12,894 bases of DNA. Source: Mageeibacillus sp. UBA1243. Lineage in GTDB: Bacteria; Bacillota; Clostridia; UBA1212. The notes beneath the pieces are model-generated. The model was not told the origin of the DNA. It ran no database searches and saw nothing but the letters and a program-made list of their open reading frames with translations. Below, one piece after another: positions 1 to 6,959 of the stretch. Position 1 is the first letter of the stretch, and every line of letters starts with the position of its first letter. Both the position numbers and the translations under genes were made by a program. The stretch is from contig DBWH01000028.1 of assembly GCA_002308595.1 (NCBI GenBank), forward strand, positions 1 through 12,894, in the 5' to 3' direction.

Positions 1-743
1 GTCCAGCAGGCCCAGTTCAGCGACACCGCGCCGAACGCGAGGCAGGAGAACGCCTGATGCCGGAGCATGTCTTCGGAGAGCCACTTTTCCGGCTTGCTCG
101 AATTGACCTGGATCACCATCCAGAAGTCCCGTCCGTCCGCGCGGCACGCATTCGCCGCGATGCGGAGGTTGTCGTAGAGCTTTGCCGTCCCCGCCGCGAA
201 TTCGTAGTTGTCGAGGCAGAGGTAGTCGGTCTTCACGTGCTCGATGTAGCGGTCGATGTACTCCTGATACGTCGCCGTGCCGAGCTGGGAGCGGACCTGG
301 GAGCCGGTATTCTCGGCGACCGAGGCGTAGTTCGGGTAGAGGTTGAGGTAGGGGAACTGCTTCGGAAAGAGGGTCTTCACAAGACCGAAAAGCTCGCCGT
401 AATAGGGAAAATCGAGGGCCGAAGGCTCGTCACCGATGTCGATGCCCCATATTGCCGGGTGGTCCTTGAATTTGTCTGCGCTGTCGATGACATTGGCGTA
501 TGAAATCGCTTTGTGAAGGTTTCCCGCGTTATCGCCGTCGCCGCCCCACCAGTGCGGAAGGAGCCCCGTCACGATCGCGCCGACCCCGTACTTCTCGAAA
601 AGGTCGAGCATGGGCAGGTCGTAGTGCGCGCAGACGACAAAATCAATCCCGCAATCGGCAAGGTCCCTGATGTGCTGCTCCGTGCGCGCGTAAGGCTGCA
701 AAATATATGTTCCAATATTTAACTTATCGCGATCCATTCTCAT
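1..743 (-). CDS. Glycoside-hydrolase-like TIM-barrel protein (3' part cut by window edge)
   Basis: My translation of the minus strand gives 247 codons open to the window edge, so the C-terminus is missing. It begins MRMDRDKLNIGTYILQPYAR. A beta/alpha-barrel pattern follows: a buried strand at residues 33-38 (IDFVVC), aromatic HWW near 64-66, WGIDIGDEPS at 99-108, YLNLYPNYAS at 132-141 and YLCLDNYEF at 174-182. The DEP motif (Glu106) and the later acidic residue in LDNY (Asp178) sit where acid/base-type residues lie in retaining clan-A-like hydrolases. That assignment is inferred, and I cannot name the GH family or the substrate. No signal peptide is visible, so it is probably cytoplasmic. The start is ambiguous: ATG at 743 overlaps the stop of a leader frame as ATGA, and ATG at 737 is two codons further in. 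Neither has a strong ribosome site of its own. Neighbours encode a PHP phosphoesterase and a family 9-like carbohydrate-binding protein, consistent with glycan use. Confidence 0.75.
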   Translation of the reverse strand, partial: MRMDRDKLNIGTYILQPYARTEQHIRDLADCGIDFVVCAHYDLPMLDLFEKYGVGAIVTGLLPHWWGGDGDNAGNLHKAISYANVIDSADKFKDHPAIWGIDIGDEPSALDFPYYGELFGLVKTLFPKQFPYLNLYPNYASVAENTGSQVRSQLGTATYQEYIDRYIEHVKTDYLCLDNYEFAAGTAKLYDNLRIAANACRADGRDFWMVIQVNSSKPEKWLSEDMLRHQAFSCLAFGAVSLNWACW

Positions 744-784
744 GATTTTTGGCTCTTTACGCATTTTGCAAAACGAAAATGCAT
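740..784 (-). CDS. 14-codon leader peptide frame upstream of the hydrolase-like gene
   Basis: On the minus strand the best ribosome-binding site of this region (AAGGAGG, about 789-795) is followed at 784 by an ATG that opens MHFRFAKCVKSQKS and stops at TGA. That TGA overlaps the ATG at 743 as ATGA. The frame differs from that of the hydrolase-like gene. The arrangement fits translational coupling from a short leader. It could also be the true gene start separated from its body by a one- or two-base frameshift, but the peptide has no resemblance to a barrel N-terminus. The coding status is unproven. Confidence 0.35.
   Translation of the reverse strand: MHFRFAKCVKSQKS
761..782 (-). other. Hairpin over the leader-frame start codon
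   Basis: Arms GCATTTT (761-767) and AAAATGC (776-782) form a 7-bp AT-rich stem with an 8-base loop. In the minus-strand transcript it begins at the leader ATG and lies just after the AAGGAGG site, so it could tune initiation. The stem is weak, and its role is inferred from position only. Confidence 0.35.
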
Positions 785-810
785 ATTATCCTCCTTTTTG
801 AGTTATTTTG

Positions 811-824
811 ACGGTTCAAACCGT
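811..824. promoter_or_regulatory. 14-base palindrome, candidate operator
   Basis: ACGGTT-CA-AACCGT is a palindrome with 6-base arms and a 2-base centre. It lies just downstream of the candidate -10 of the minus-strand promoter at 828-856, where a repressor would block transcription. The size and AACCG/CGGTT halves resemble operators of LacI-type sugar regulators, but no regulator gene is in the window. Confidence 0.45.
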
Positions 825-827
825 TCG

Positions 828-856
828 CGTATAAGGAATATGTGATTACTTTGCAA
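828..856 (-). promoter_or_regulatory. Candidate promoter for the hydrolase-like gene
   Basis: On the minus strand TTGCAA (851-856) is followed by a 17-base spacer and TATACG (828-833). Each hexamer matches four of six consensus bases. The start would fall near 821, inside the palindrome at 811-824. The spacing and the operator-like neighbour support it, but the -10 is imperfect. Confidence 0.45.
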
Positions 857-926
857 AATGCTTTGCGCGAGCTCCCCTCATGAAATTTAATATCTCCGGC
901 GACTTTCGTAAAGAGCCAAAAAGATG

Positions 927-1670
927 TTATAATTCAAAAGGCATGGGAATGCCCATTTCGGTCAGGGCCTTGCAGTATGCTGTGATCCTTGCCGGCAGGT
1001 AATCCTCGACCTTGTGGCCGTCGAAACCGACGCTCACCTTGACGCCTGACTTCCGGACGATCTCCTGCTTGGCGGGGTCCATGAAGAAGTCGAGAACGTA
1101 TTGGTGCTGGTGGAAATTGTGGGTCGAATCGTAGTTCACGTTCATCTCCCAGAAAATGTTTTCGTCAGCCATCCGCTTGAAATAGTCCAGGGGGTCGACG
1201 CCAATGCGCTGCGCGTAAGCAAACAGATCCGTATGGGCCACGCCCGCATAGCAGCGGAGCTTCTTGGCGTAACCGAAGAGGTCGCCGCCCGTGATCGAAC
1301 CCTCCCAGTCGAGGTTCTCTATGATGCAGTAGTCGTAGTAGGAAATGTCGCAGTTATCGGGAAGCGCGTGGTTCGTGTTGGGCAGCGTGTTGAGCTCGAT
1401 GCCGCGCAGAATCCTGATCTTGTCCGCATATTTCTCGCGAATGAGATTTATGTGGTCGAAGTACCGCTGAAGGCAGCGGCCGTAGTCCTTCCCCGCGAAC
1501 GCGTCGGTCGGCAGAAAGAACATCTCGATGCGCTGAAAGCCGATACCGTAGTTGTGGTCGGTGAAGCCCAGAAGGTCAATCCCGCCCGCAATGGCCGCCT
1601 CCGCGACCGCCTCCGGAGCGTCTTTGCCGCAAAACGAATAATAAGTATGGGAATGAAGATCCTGAATCAT
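927..1670 (-). CDS. PHP-domain metal-dependent phosphoesterase
   Basis: A 247-residue protein of the PHP (polymerase and histidinol phosphatase) superfamily, whose members hydrolyse phosphoesters using two or three bound metals in the cytoplasm. All the characteristic ligand motifs are visible: HSH at residues 6-8, GFTDHN with Asp38/His39, GIELN with Glu92, VAHTD with His146, and GFDGH with Asp217/His219. The length fits stand-alone HisK-type PHP proteins, but the natural substrate cannot be read from sequence. A histidine-biosynthesis role is not supported, since no his genes are nearby. I chose the ATG at 1670 because AAGAGGTATTT precedes it at good spacing and the protein then starts directly with the first motif. 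The upstream in-frame ATG at 1700 lacks such a site. A strong promoter lies at 1728-1756. The gene is divergent from the carbohydrate-binding gene and is followed after about 183 bases by the hydrolase-like gene. Confidence 0.88.
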   Translation of the reverse strand: MIQDLHSHTYYSFCGKDAPEAVAEAAIAGGIDLLGFTDHNYGIGFQRIEMFFLPTDAFAGKDYGRCLQRYFDHINLIREKYADKIRILRGIELNTLPNTNHALPDNCDISYYDYCIIENLDWEGSITGGDLFGYAKKLRCYAGVAHTDLFAYAQRIGVDPLDYFKRMADENIFWEMNVNYDSTHNFHQHQYVLDFFMDPAKQEIVRKSGVKVSVGFDGHKVEDYLPARITAYCKALTEMGIPMPFEL

Positions 1671-1727
1671 AAATACCTCTTGGATTAGGATTTGGAACAC
1701 GCCAATGTGCCCTTAAGTTCTATGCGG

Positions 1728-1756
1728 ATTATACACGAAAACTGCGTCCCTGTAAA
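1728..1756 (-). promoter_or_regulatory. Sigma-70-type promoter of the PHP gene
   Basis: Read on the minus strand, TTTACA (1751-1756), a 17-base spacer and a perfect TATAAT (1728-1733) form a near-consensus promoter. It gives a 5' leader of about 50 bases to the ATG at 1670. Confidence 0.7.
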
Positions 1757-1784
1757 CCGCCGTGAGGCCCGAAAGGAGTTTGAA

Positions 1785-2381
1785 ATGACTGTATATAAAG
1801 TGAAAAAAATCGCCAATGCATTCCCCAGCGAGGCCGACTGGTCCGCAGCCGAAGTTGCCGAAATCGCCAATGCCCCCTGGACTGCCGACTACCCGGCATT
1901 TTATGCGTCGGCCGCCCGGCTGATTGACACAAAAGATTCGCTTTTTGTGCGACTCGAGTCGCATGAAGAGAACCCCGTGAGGGAGGTTTATGACGACTGG
2001 GGCGAAATCTGGACCGACAGCTGCCTCGAATTTTTCTTCATGCCTGACTCCCGCACGGGCGTCTACTATAACTTTGAGTGCAACGCCAATGCATATATGC
2101 TTGTCGGCAAGGGCGCCCAAAGAAAGCCCCGCGAGCGCGTCACGCCCAAAACGGGCAGCAGAGAGTTTTTTGATATAAAGGCGGAGGTCATTGGCGGCAT
2201 GTGGAGGGTGACTTACGCGATACCGAAGAGTTTCATTGGCGGGATTTTCGAGCCGCGCGGGAACTTTTACAAGTGCCAGGAGCGCGTGCCTGAGAGAATG
2301 CATTTTCAGTGCTGGAGCGATATAAAGGCCGAAAAGCCGGATTTCCACAGGCCGGAGTGCTTCGGAAAGATCGTGTTTTAG
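1785..2381 (+). CDS. Carbohydrate-binding family 9-like protein
   Basis: A 198-residue protein with no signal peptide or membrane segment. Its pattern matches the family 9-like carbohydrate-binding module found as stand-alone proteins in gut bacteria: SLFVRLESHEENP near residues 56-68, the DSCLEFFFMPD block near 80-90, YNFECNANAY near 97-106, and a C-terminal FYKCQE ... HFQCW ... FHRPECFGKIVF block. That C-terminal block is highly typical of this group. Family members are beta-sandwiches that bind glycans, but for the isolated cytoplasmic form the ligand and role are unknown. The ATG at 1785 is chosen because AAAGGAG (1772-1778) lies six bases upstream. The same frame is open back to 1692, but that ATG lacks a ribosome site and overlaps the divergent promoter. 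The gene faces away from the PHP gene. It contains five copies of the CATTGGCG/CGCCAATG octamer. Confidence 0.82.
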   Translation: MTVYKVKKIANAFPSEADWSAAEVAEIANAPWTADYPAFYASAARLIDTKDSLFVRLESHEENPVREVYDDWGEIWTDSCLEFFFMPDSRTGVYYNFECNANAYMLVGKGAQRKPRERVTPKTGSREFFDIKAEVIGGMWRVTYAIPKSFIGGIFEPRGNFYKCQERVPERMHFQCWSDIKAEKPDFHRPECFGKIVF

Positions 2382-2427
2382 TAGAGTTTCAAAAAGCTTG
2401 GGGGTTTAACGATATTTTAAGCTTGAA

Positions 2428-2436
2428 TGGTAAAAT
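2428..2436 (+). promoter_or_regulatory. Extended -10 promoter of the beta-helix lipoprotein gene
   Basis: TGG followed by TAAAAT gives an extended -10 element 36 bases ahead of the ATG at 2472. No convincing -35 is seen at 16-18 bases. Two AAGCTT palindromes (2395-2400 and 2419-2424) flank the upstream AT-rich stretch and could pair weakly. Confidence 0.4.
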
Positions 2437-2471
2437 GTTCTTGAAATCCGAAAGACAGGAGGTCGAATAAG

Positions 2472-4619
2472 ATGAAAAAGAACGTAAGAATCATCAGCTT
2501 AATATGTATCGCATTGGCGGCTGCGTTGCTCCTTTCGGCGTGCGCGGGCACTTTAGTGATCAAAACCTCCGATTCAGTGAACGGGGGTACAACTACATCC
2601 GTCACACCTGTCGGCAAGACCGGGGAGACAACCGTCACGGTCCTTGACGATCCCTCGGATGGCGACAAAGAAACAACAGACGATTTTGCAATCACGGCTC
2701 TCGACGGCGCGGCTGAACCCACTAAAAGCGGCTCTACCTATACGATCACGGGCCCCGGCGAATACGAGCTTACAGGCAAGCTTTCCGACGGGCAGATCAT
2801 CGTGAATGCGGGCGACAGCGACGAGGTCAAACTCATCCTCAACAACTGCTCAATCAGCTGTTCCTACGGCGCTCCGATTCTGGCTGAAAATGCAGACAAA
2901 GTCATTGTCAATGCCGAAAAGGGCTCCTACAACGTGATAACCGATGCAAGGACCGGCGACCCTGACGCGGCGTCGGAAAGCGACGACAACATTGACGCCG
3001 CAATCTACGCAAAATGCGACCTGAACATCTCAGGCACAGGCACCATAATCGTAAGCGCAAACTACGACAACGGTATAAAAACAAAAGACGACCTTTCGAT
3101 TAAAAAGGTCACGCTGAAGGTCGAGGCATACGGCAACGCACTCAAGGGCAACGACTCCATAACCATAAAGTCAGGCTCCCTGATACTGATCTCAACCTCG
3201 TCCGACGGCATCAAAACGGAAAACTCCGGCGTCTCCGACAAGGGCAACCAGAAGGGCACCATCACCATCGAGGGCGGCAGCGTGGACATCTACTCCGCGC
3301 AGGACGGCATCAGCGCAGCCTATGACGTTGAAATCAAGACCGGCGAGGACGGCGAACCGACCGTGAACGTGTTCACTTCAACCTACGCGGGCAGCGCTTC
3401 GCAGGGCTCCTCGACCGAAAAATACCTCATCATCTCAACTTCGAATTACTCGAAAACCAGCGACTATTACGCATATCTCTACAACACCTCGGACGACGGC
3501 GTCTACGCCAAGTGCACCTACGAGACAACCGTCAGAAGCGGCCGCACAAGCTACTACGGCCTTGTCTTCAAAGCCCCCTCGGGATACGCCAATATCGCCT
3601 TCTGCTCCGTCGCCGCCGGCACAACCCCCGACGCCTCAAACCTTCTCCTGACCTCTGACGGCCAGGCCCTCAACACCGAGATGAACGGCTTCCTCGTCAC
3701 ATCGTCAAGCACCCTTGACGGCGAGTGGGTTCAGCTCTCAACGGGCGGCAACGACGGCAAGAGCGGCTCCGGCAAGACCACATACTCCTCCAAAGGCATC
3801 AAAGCCGCAAACAGCATCACCGTCTCCGGCGGCGCTGTCACCATCAAGGCCATGGACGACGGCATACACGCCAATGCAGACGGCACGCTCGAAAACGGTT
3901 CCAAACCCCTTGGCAACATCACCATTTCCGGCGGCACGGTCACCATCGACGCGGCGGACGACGGCATGCACGCGGATGGCACCCTCACGATAAGCGGCGG
4001 CTTTGTCAACATCCAAACCTCCTACGAGGGCCTTGAAGCCAACGTCATCAACATCGAGGGCGGCGAAAGCTACGTCTACGGACGCGACGACGGCATGAAT
4101 GCCTGCAAGGGCACCGCCAAGACGCCAATGATAAACATCACCGGCGGCTACATCGAGGTCACCACTCCCTCCGGCGACACCGATGCGGTTGACTCCAACG
4201 GCAGCTTCGTGATGACCGGCGGAACTGCAATCATTAAGGGCGGCGCCTCCAACGGCATGATGGCAGGCTCCGTCGACGTTGACGGCACAATCACGGTCAC
4301 GGGCGGCACGATCATTGCCTTTGGCGGCATCTGCGAGACCCCCGGCAGCGGCTCCGTCAACACCTACGCCTCAAGCGGCACCTCATTCTCCGCAGGCACG
4401 TACACCCTTGCCGAGAAGAACGGCGAGACCATCCTTTCGTTCAAACTTGACTCTTCGTACCAGTCGGTTTGGGTCGCATCCGGAAGCATTTCGCTCGGCA
4501 AGTCATACGTCCTCAGCAACGGCTCGTCCGACGTGCTCAGCTGGACGCAGTCAAAACAGTCCGAGGGCAGCTCCGGAAGCGGCGGAGGCGGCGGATCCAG
4601 ACCCGGCGGCAGGTGGTAA
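2472..4619 (+). CDS. Cthe_2159-like beta-helix carbohydrate-binding lipoprotein
   Basis: A 715-residue surface lipoprotein. Residues 1-24 form a lipoprotein signal (KK, then hydrophobic) ending in lipobox LSAC with Cys24 as the lipidated residue. A low-complexity Thr/Ser/Asp linker follows to about residue 70. From there about a dozen parallel beta-helix rungs can be read by recurring turns such as DNGIKT, GNALKG, SDGIKT, QDGISA, DDGVYA, SKGIKA, DDGIHA, DDGMHA, EGLEA and DDGMNA. Such Asp/Gly turns are a hallmark of the Cthe_2159 family, where they bind calcium and the protein binds cellulose or acidic polysaccharides. The helix is split by a segment of about 130 residues (roughly 290-425) lacking the rungs. 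The tail (about 695-715) is Ser/Gly-rich and ends PGGRW. AGGAGG (2457-2462) sits nine bases before the ATG. It is monocistronic, with its own -10 and a terminator right after the stop. The probable role is adhesion to plant or host glycans at the cell surface. Confidence 0.82.
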   Translation: MKKNVRIISLICIALAAALLLSACAGTLVIKTSDSVNGGTTTSVTPVGKTGETTVTVLDDPSDGDKETTDDFAITALDGAAEPTKSGSTYTITGPGEYELTGKLSDGQIIVNAGDSDEVKLILNNCSISCSYGAPILAENADKVIVNAEKGSYNVITDARTGDPDAASESDDNIDAAIYAKCDLNISGTGTIIVSANYDNGIKTKDDLSIKKVTLKVEAYGNALKGNDSITIKSGSLILISTSSDGIKTENSGVSDKGNQKGTITIEGGSVDIYSAQDGISAAYDVEIKTGEDGEPTVNVFTSTYAGSASQGSSTEKYLIISTSNYSKTSDYYAYLYNTSDDGVYAKCTYETTVRSGRTSYYGLVFKAPSGYANIAFCSVAAGTTPDASNLLLTSDGQALNTEMNGFLVTSSSTLDGEWVQLSTGGNDGKSGSGKTTYSSKGIKAANSITVSGGAVTIKAMDDGIHANADGTLENGSKPLGNITISGGTVTIDAADDGMHADGTLTISGGFVNIQTSYEGLEANVINIEGGESYVYGRDDGMNACKGTAKTPMINITGGYIEVTTPSGDTDAVDSNGSFVMTGGTAIIKGGASNGMMAGSVDVDGTITVTGGTIIAFGGICETPGSGSVNTYASSGTSFSAGTYTLAEKNGETILSFKLDSSYQSVWVASGSISLGKSYVLSNGSSDVLSWTQSKQSEGSSGSGGGGGSRPGGRW

Positions 4620-4639
4620 ATTAAATAACTGACAGAAGG

Positions 4640-4670
4640 ACTGCCGGGCCGGAATGGTCTGGCAGTTTTT
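4640..4670 (+). terminator. Intrinsic terminator after the lipoprotein gene
   Basis: An 11-bp stem pairs ACTGCCGGGCC (4640-4650) with GGTCTGGCAGT (4656-4666), including two G-U pairs, around loop GGAAT. A T run (4666-4670) follows. It lies 20 bases past the stop codon. Confidence 0.85.
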
Positions 4671-4961
4671 GTCATTGGCGGCAGGGCGGGATGAAACCTG
4701 CATGGAGGGGCAGAGCCTCTTTATTATTTTAAATACGCAAAGTCGATGCTGTCGCTTTTTTGTTACCTAACAACTGTTATAATTGGTAAACTGAGCTTTT
4801 TGGCTCATTAAGGCAGTACTGTTCCGGGTAATGGGATAAATTGTCTGAAACATCAAAACCGGCAAAAAAATACAAGCTGAACACAACAGACATTTAGTAC
4901 TCTCATTGGTTTTTTCACGAACTATACATTAAAAATGGGAGTATTTCATGGGAGGTTTCTT
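4671..4961 (+). promoter_or_regulatory. Gene-free leader region of the pseudopilin operon
   Basis: No open frame of note lies here. An octamer CATTGGCG (4673-4680) follows the terminator. TGTTATAAT (4775-4783) is a strong extended -10 without a clear -35. The predicted start near 4790 would give a leader of about 170 bases. Just past the start is a hairpin, TGAGC (4792-4796) with GCTCA (4803-4807). Two further pairs are nested: AGTACT at 4815-4820 with 4896-4901, and TGTCTG 4842-4847 with CAGACA 4887-4892. The leader is long enough to hold an RNA control element, but I recognise no known riboswitch core. Confidence 0.4.
4775..4783 (+). promoter_or_regulatory. Extended -10 promoter of the pseudopilin operon
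   Basis: TG-T-TATAAT is a perfect extended -10. It is the only strong promoter element between the upstream terminator and the first pseudopilin gene. Upstream is T-rich sequence (4756-4761) rather than a recognisable TTGACA. Confidence 0.55.
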
Positions 4962-6911
4962 ATGAAAAAAAGGACACGTAAAGGATTTACCGTAACGGAA
5001 TTGGTTATAGTGATGGTTGTCATTGCTGTCTTGGCGGCATTGTTGATCCCATTCATCGCAAACCTTTTGAAGAAAAACCGTATAGGTAACGATTCGGAGC
5101 TGATCCGAAATCTCAACAAATCGCTCAAGGCAGATCAGCGGGCTCACAACACGATGACCGACGCTCTTGCGGCTGCCGAGGCATTCGGATACGAAGTCGG
5201 AAAGATCAACGCTTCCGAAGTCGGCAATGAGATCCTTTATGACATTGCGAACGATGTTTTCTGCTACTATGACGGCAAGGAAAACACGATCAAGTACATC
5301 CCCGGAACGAAAATCTCAGTAAGGCTTGACAAAGGATCGAATAAATATTGGCGTATCATCACCTCAAAGAACGTGGATGACGCGTTCAAGACAGACGCCA
5401 ACGGAATCACGACCTTGGCCTGCGGCATGAAGGGCATGAACTGGTCCTGCTATCTCGCAACGACGCCCAAGGGTGTTGACACCGTGTATGCGGCAACCGG
5501 CGTGGATGTCGGAAGAACCGTGGCGATCAACCTTATCAACTACGAAAACACCAAGGCTCAGGAGGCAATCATTCGCACCAACGGCGGAGACCTGAAAGTC
5601 ACTGCCCCGAACGACAGAATCGATCACTACGGAAACGCAAAATATGTCAGTCTGATAACAGTCAGCACCAATTCATATTTTGAACACGGCAAGGTTCTCA
5701 TGATTGACATCACAAACGGCCGTCTGGTCATGACCGCGGATGAAGGCTCGATAGTTGAAGCCATTTATCTTGCTGCGACCGACGACAAATACAACGAGAT
5801 CTTCCTTGCCACGCAGGACGGAGCTGAGATTCCTCTGATAATTACAAGAGAGCACGTCTCGATTCCGAAAGAGGGTCTGAAACTTGTTGCAACAGTCCAG
5901 ACGAACGTTGACAAGCTTGGCAATAATGCCGAAAAAGTAGAGAAAATCTATCTCTATCCCGCGACCGATGTAAAGGAAGAAACGCTTGGCTTCAAGGTTA
6001 CGGACCTGAGCCTTCTCATCGTTGAAGCGCTTTCGGGAGAGGGCAGAGCCCGGGCCCAGGCAGACATTCCCGACGCAGGCATTTTCTCCCGGGTAGCTGA
6101 CTCCAAGGTCAAAACCATTGACGAGACAAAGAAGACCGTCGATGTTATCAAAAACATAAAGGCTTACGTCACCGACGTTCCGAACGTTGGCGGCATAACT
6201 TTCGGCCTGTATTTCAACGACAATATCGCAAAGATCGCGACCCTCCAGAGAGCGGCCACATTTAACGCGTTTGCCCCTGAAGACAGGACCGTCATCGATG
6301 CTTTCATCGGAGCCACGGAAGACGGCAACGCAATCTTCACCGACCACATCGAGGACTACGCGAATGAAGAGAAAATCGCCAAGGCATTGGCGGTAGTAAA
6401 GAACAACTACGGCGAAGCTGCCGCTGCAAGGGTTGAAGAGCTTCTGAACGTCAGACGTGAGTACTTCACCTGGCTCGCGGACTACGAGGTATCTTTTGAC
6501 GGAGACATCGAGGTCGGAACCGTTGCTCTTGGCGGTCACTACTCGACGTTTGCGGACAATTTCTGGGACGGCGCATGGTTTGGCTTCGGTCTGTCGGATA
6601 TGGAAGAGACCGGAACGCCCGTAACCCTGAAAGCAGGAGACTCGGTCAGACTGCTTGACACTGCCTATAAATACGCAGAAAACCTCATCGGACACGCCAA
6701 TGAAGACCTCCACATGAACTTCGCCGCTATTTGCGGTTACGTGAAGTCGTTCAGCTGCGGCGTTTCCAACCTGTCTGCGGCGAACACGGGCAAAACCATC
6801 ACAGTGAGACTGTTCTTATACGAAACAGATGAAAACGGCGTTGAAACGGGAAACAAAGTCGAGTGCGCATCCATCTCATACGTGCTCGAAGCACCCGTAA
6901 AACCCGAGTAA
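4962..6911 (+). CDS. Large prepilin-type (pseudopilin-like) surface protein
   Basis: A 649-residue protein with a class III/type IV prepilin N-terminus. A short basic leader MKKRTRKG ends at Gly8, processing would occur before Phe9, and Glu13 is the conserved +5 glutamate. A hydrophobic helix runs to about residue 33 (VTELVIVMVVIAVLAALLIP). Prepilin peptidase would cut after Gly8 and the protein would be held in, or polymerised from, the membrane. At 649 residues it is far longer than ordinary pilins (about 150-200). Residues 45-75 (SELIRNLNKSLKADQRAH, then TMTDAL) match the same region of the next gene, as does a beta-rich module with IIRTNGG (from about 203), DHYG (His222) and YFEHG (His242). 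The rest is unassigned and ends in a beta-rich segment. The ATG at 4962 is preferred over 4935 because GGGAGG (4950-4955) lies seven bases ahead and the leader peptide then has normal length. The next gene starts after 48 bases with no terminator, so the two are probably cotranscribed. No pilus-assembly genes are in the window. Confidence 0.83.
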   Translation: MKKRTRKGFTVTELVIVMVVIAVLAALLIPFIANLLKKNRIGNDSELIRNLNKSLKADQRAHNTMTDALAAAEAFGYEVGKINASEVGNEILYDIANDVFCYYDGKENTIKYIPGTKISVRLDKGSNKYWRIITSKNVDDAFKTDANGITTLACGMKGMNWSCYLATTPKGVDTVYAATGVDVGRTVAINLINYENTKAQEAIIRTNGGDLKVTAPNDRIDHYGNAKYVSLITVSTNSYFEHGKVLMIDITNGRLVMTADEGSIVEAIYLAATDDKYNEIFLATQDGAEIPLIITREHVSIPKEGLKLVATVQTNVDKLGNNAEKVEKIYLYPATDVKEETLGFKVTDLSLLIVEALSGEGRARAQADIPDAGIFSRVADSKVKTIDETKKTVDVIKNIKAYVTDVPNVGGITFGLYFNDNIAKIATLQRAATFNAFAPEDRTVIDAFIGATEDGNAIFTDHIEDYANEEKIAKALAVVKNNYGEAAAARVEELLNVRREYFTWLADYEVSFDGDIEVGTVALGGHYSTFADNFWDGAWFGFGLSDMEETGTPVTLKAGDSVRLLDTAYKYAENLIGHANEDLHMNFAAICGYVKSFSCGVSNLSAANTGKTITVRLFLYETDENGVETGNKVECASISYVLEAPVKPE

Positions 6912-6959
6912 GAGATTTAGACAAATTCAGTCAGGCAATTAGTGCCGGGGGAAACACCA

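Larger units (their letters stand above)
746..922. repeat. Nested inverted repeats in the intergenic region
   Basis: A perfect 16-base inverted repeat has arms TTTTTGGCTCTTTACG (746-761) and CGTAAAGAGCCAAAAA (907-922). Inside it lies a second, 12-base pair: GCATTTTGCAAA (761-772) and TTTGCAAAATGC (850-861). The outer right arm lies four bases past the PHP stop codon and the outer left arm is just ahead of the hydrolase-like start. No transposase or direct target repeat is visible. A small mobile remnant or a regulatory fold are both possible. Confidence 0.5.

Noticed and set aside
924..936. TGTTATAATT as a plus-strand -10 element
   Set aside because: It is the reverse of the final codons and stop of the PHP gene (Phe-Glu-Leu-stop) and no plus-strand gene begins downstream of it.
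1101..1688. Plus-strand open frame opposite the PHP gene
   Set aside because: The minus-strand frame carries all PHP metal motifs, a promoter and a ribosome site. The opposite frame has none of these.
2389..2436. Terminator formed by the two AAGCTT copies
   Set aside because: The stem is only six bases with many G-U pairs inside, an 18-base loop and no T run after it. It is too weak to call.
3700..4320. DNA-level tandem repeats or CRISPR-like array in the lipoprotein gene
   Set aside because: The recurring GACGACGGCAT-type words encode the DDG turns of successive beta-helix rungs. Spacing is irregular and in frame, so this is protein repetition, not a CRISPR.
4790..4961. Cyclic-di-GMP riboswitch in the pseudopilin leader
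   Set aside because: GGCAAA-like bases occur at 4861, but the rest of the conserved core and its tetraloop and receptor are not visible, so only an unassigned leader is reported.
5673..6713. Long open frame on the minus strand inside the first pseudopilin gene
   Set aside because: It is fully antisense to a well supported gene, its translation shows no recognisable domain, and it has no plausible ribosome site. It is a by-product of codon use.
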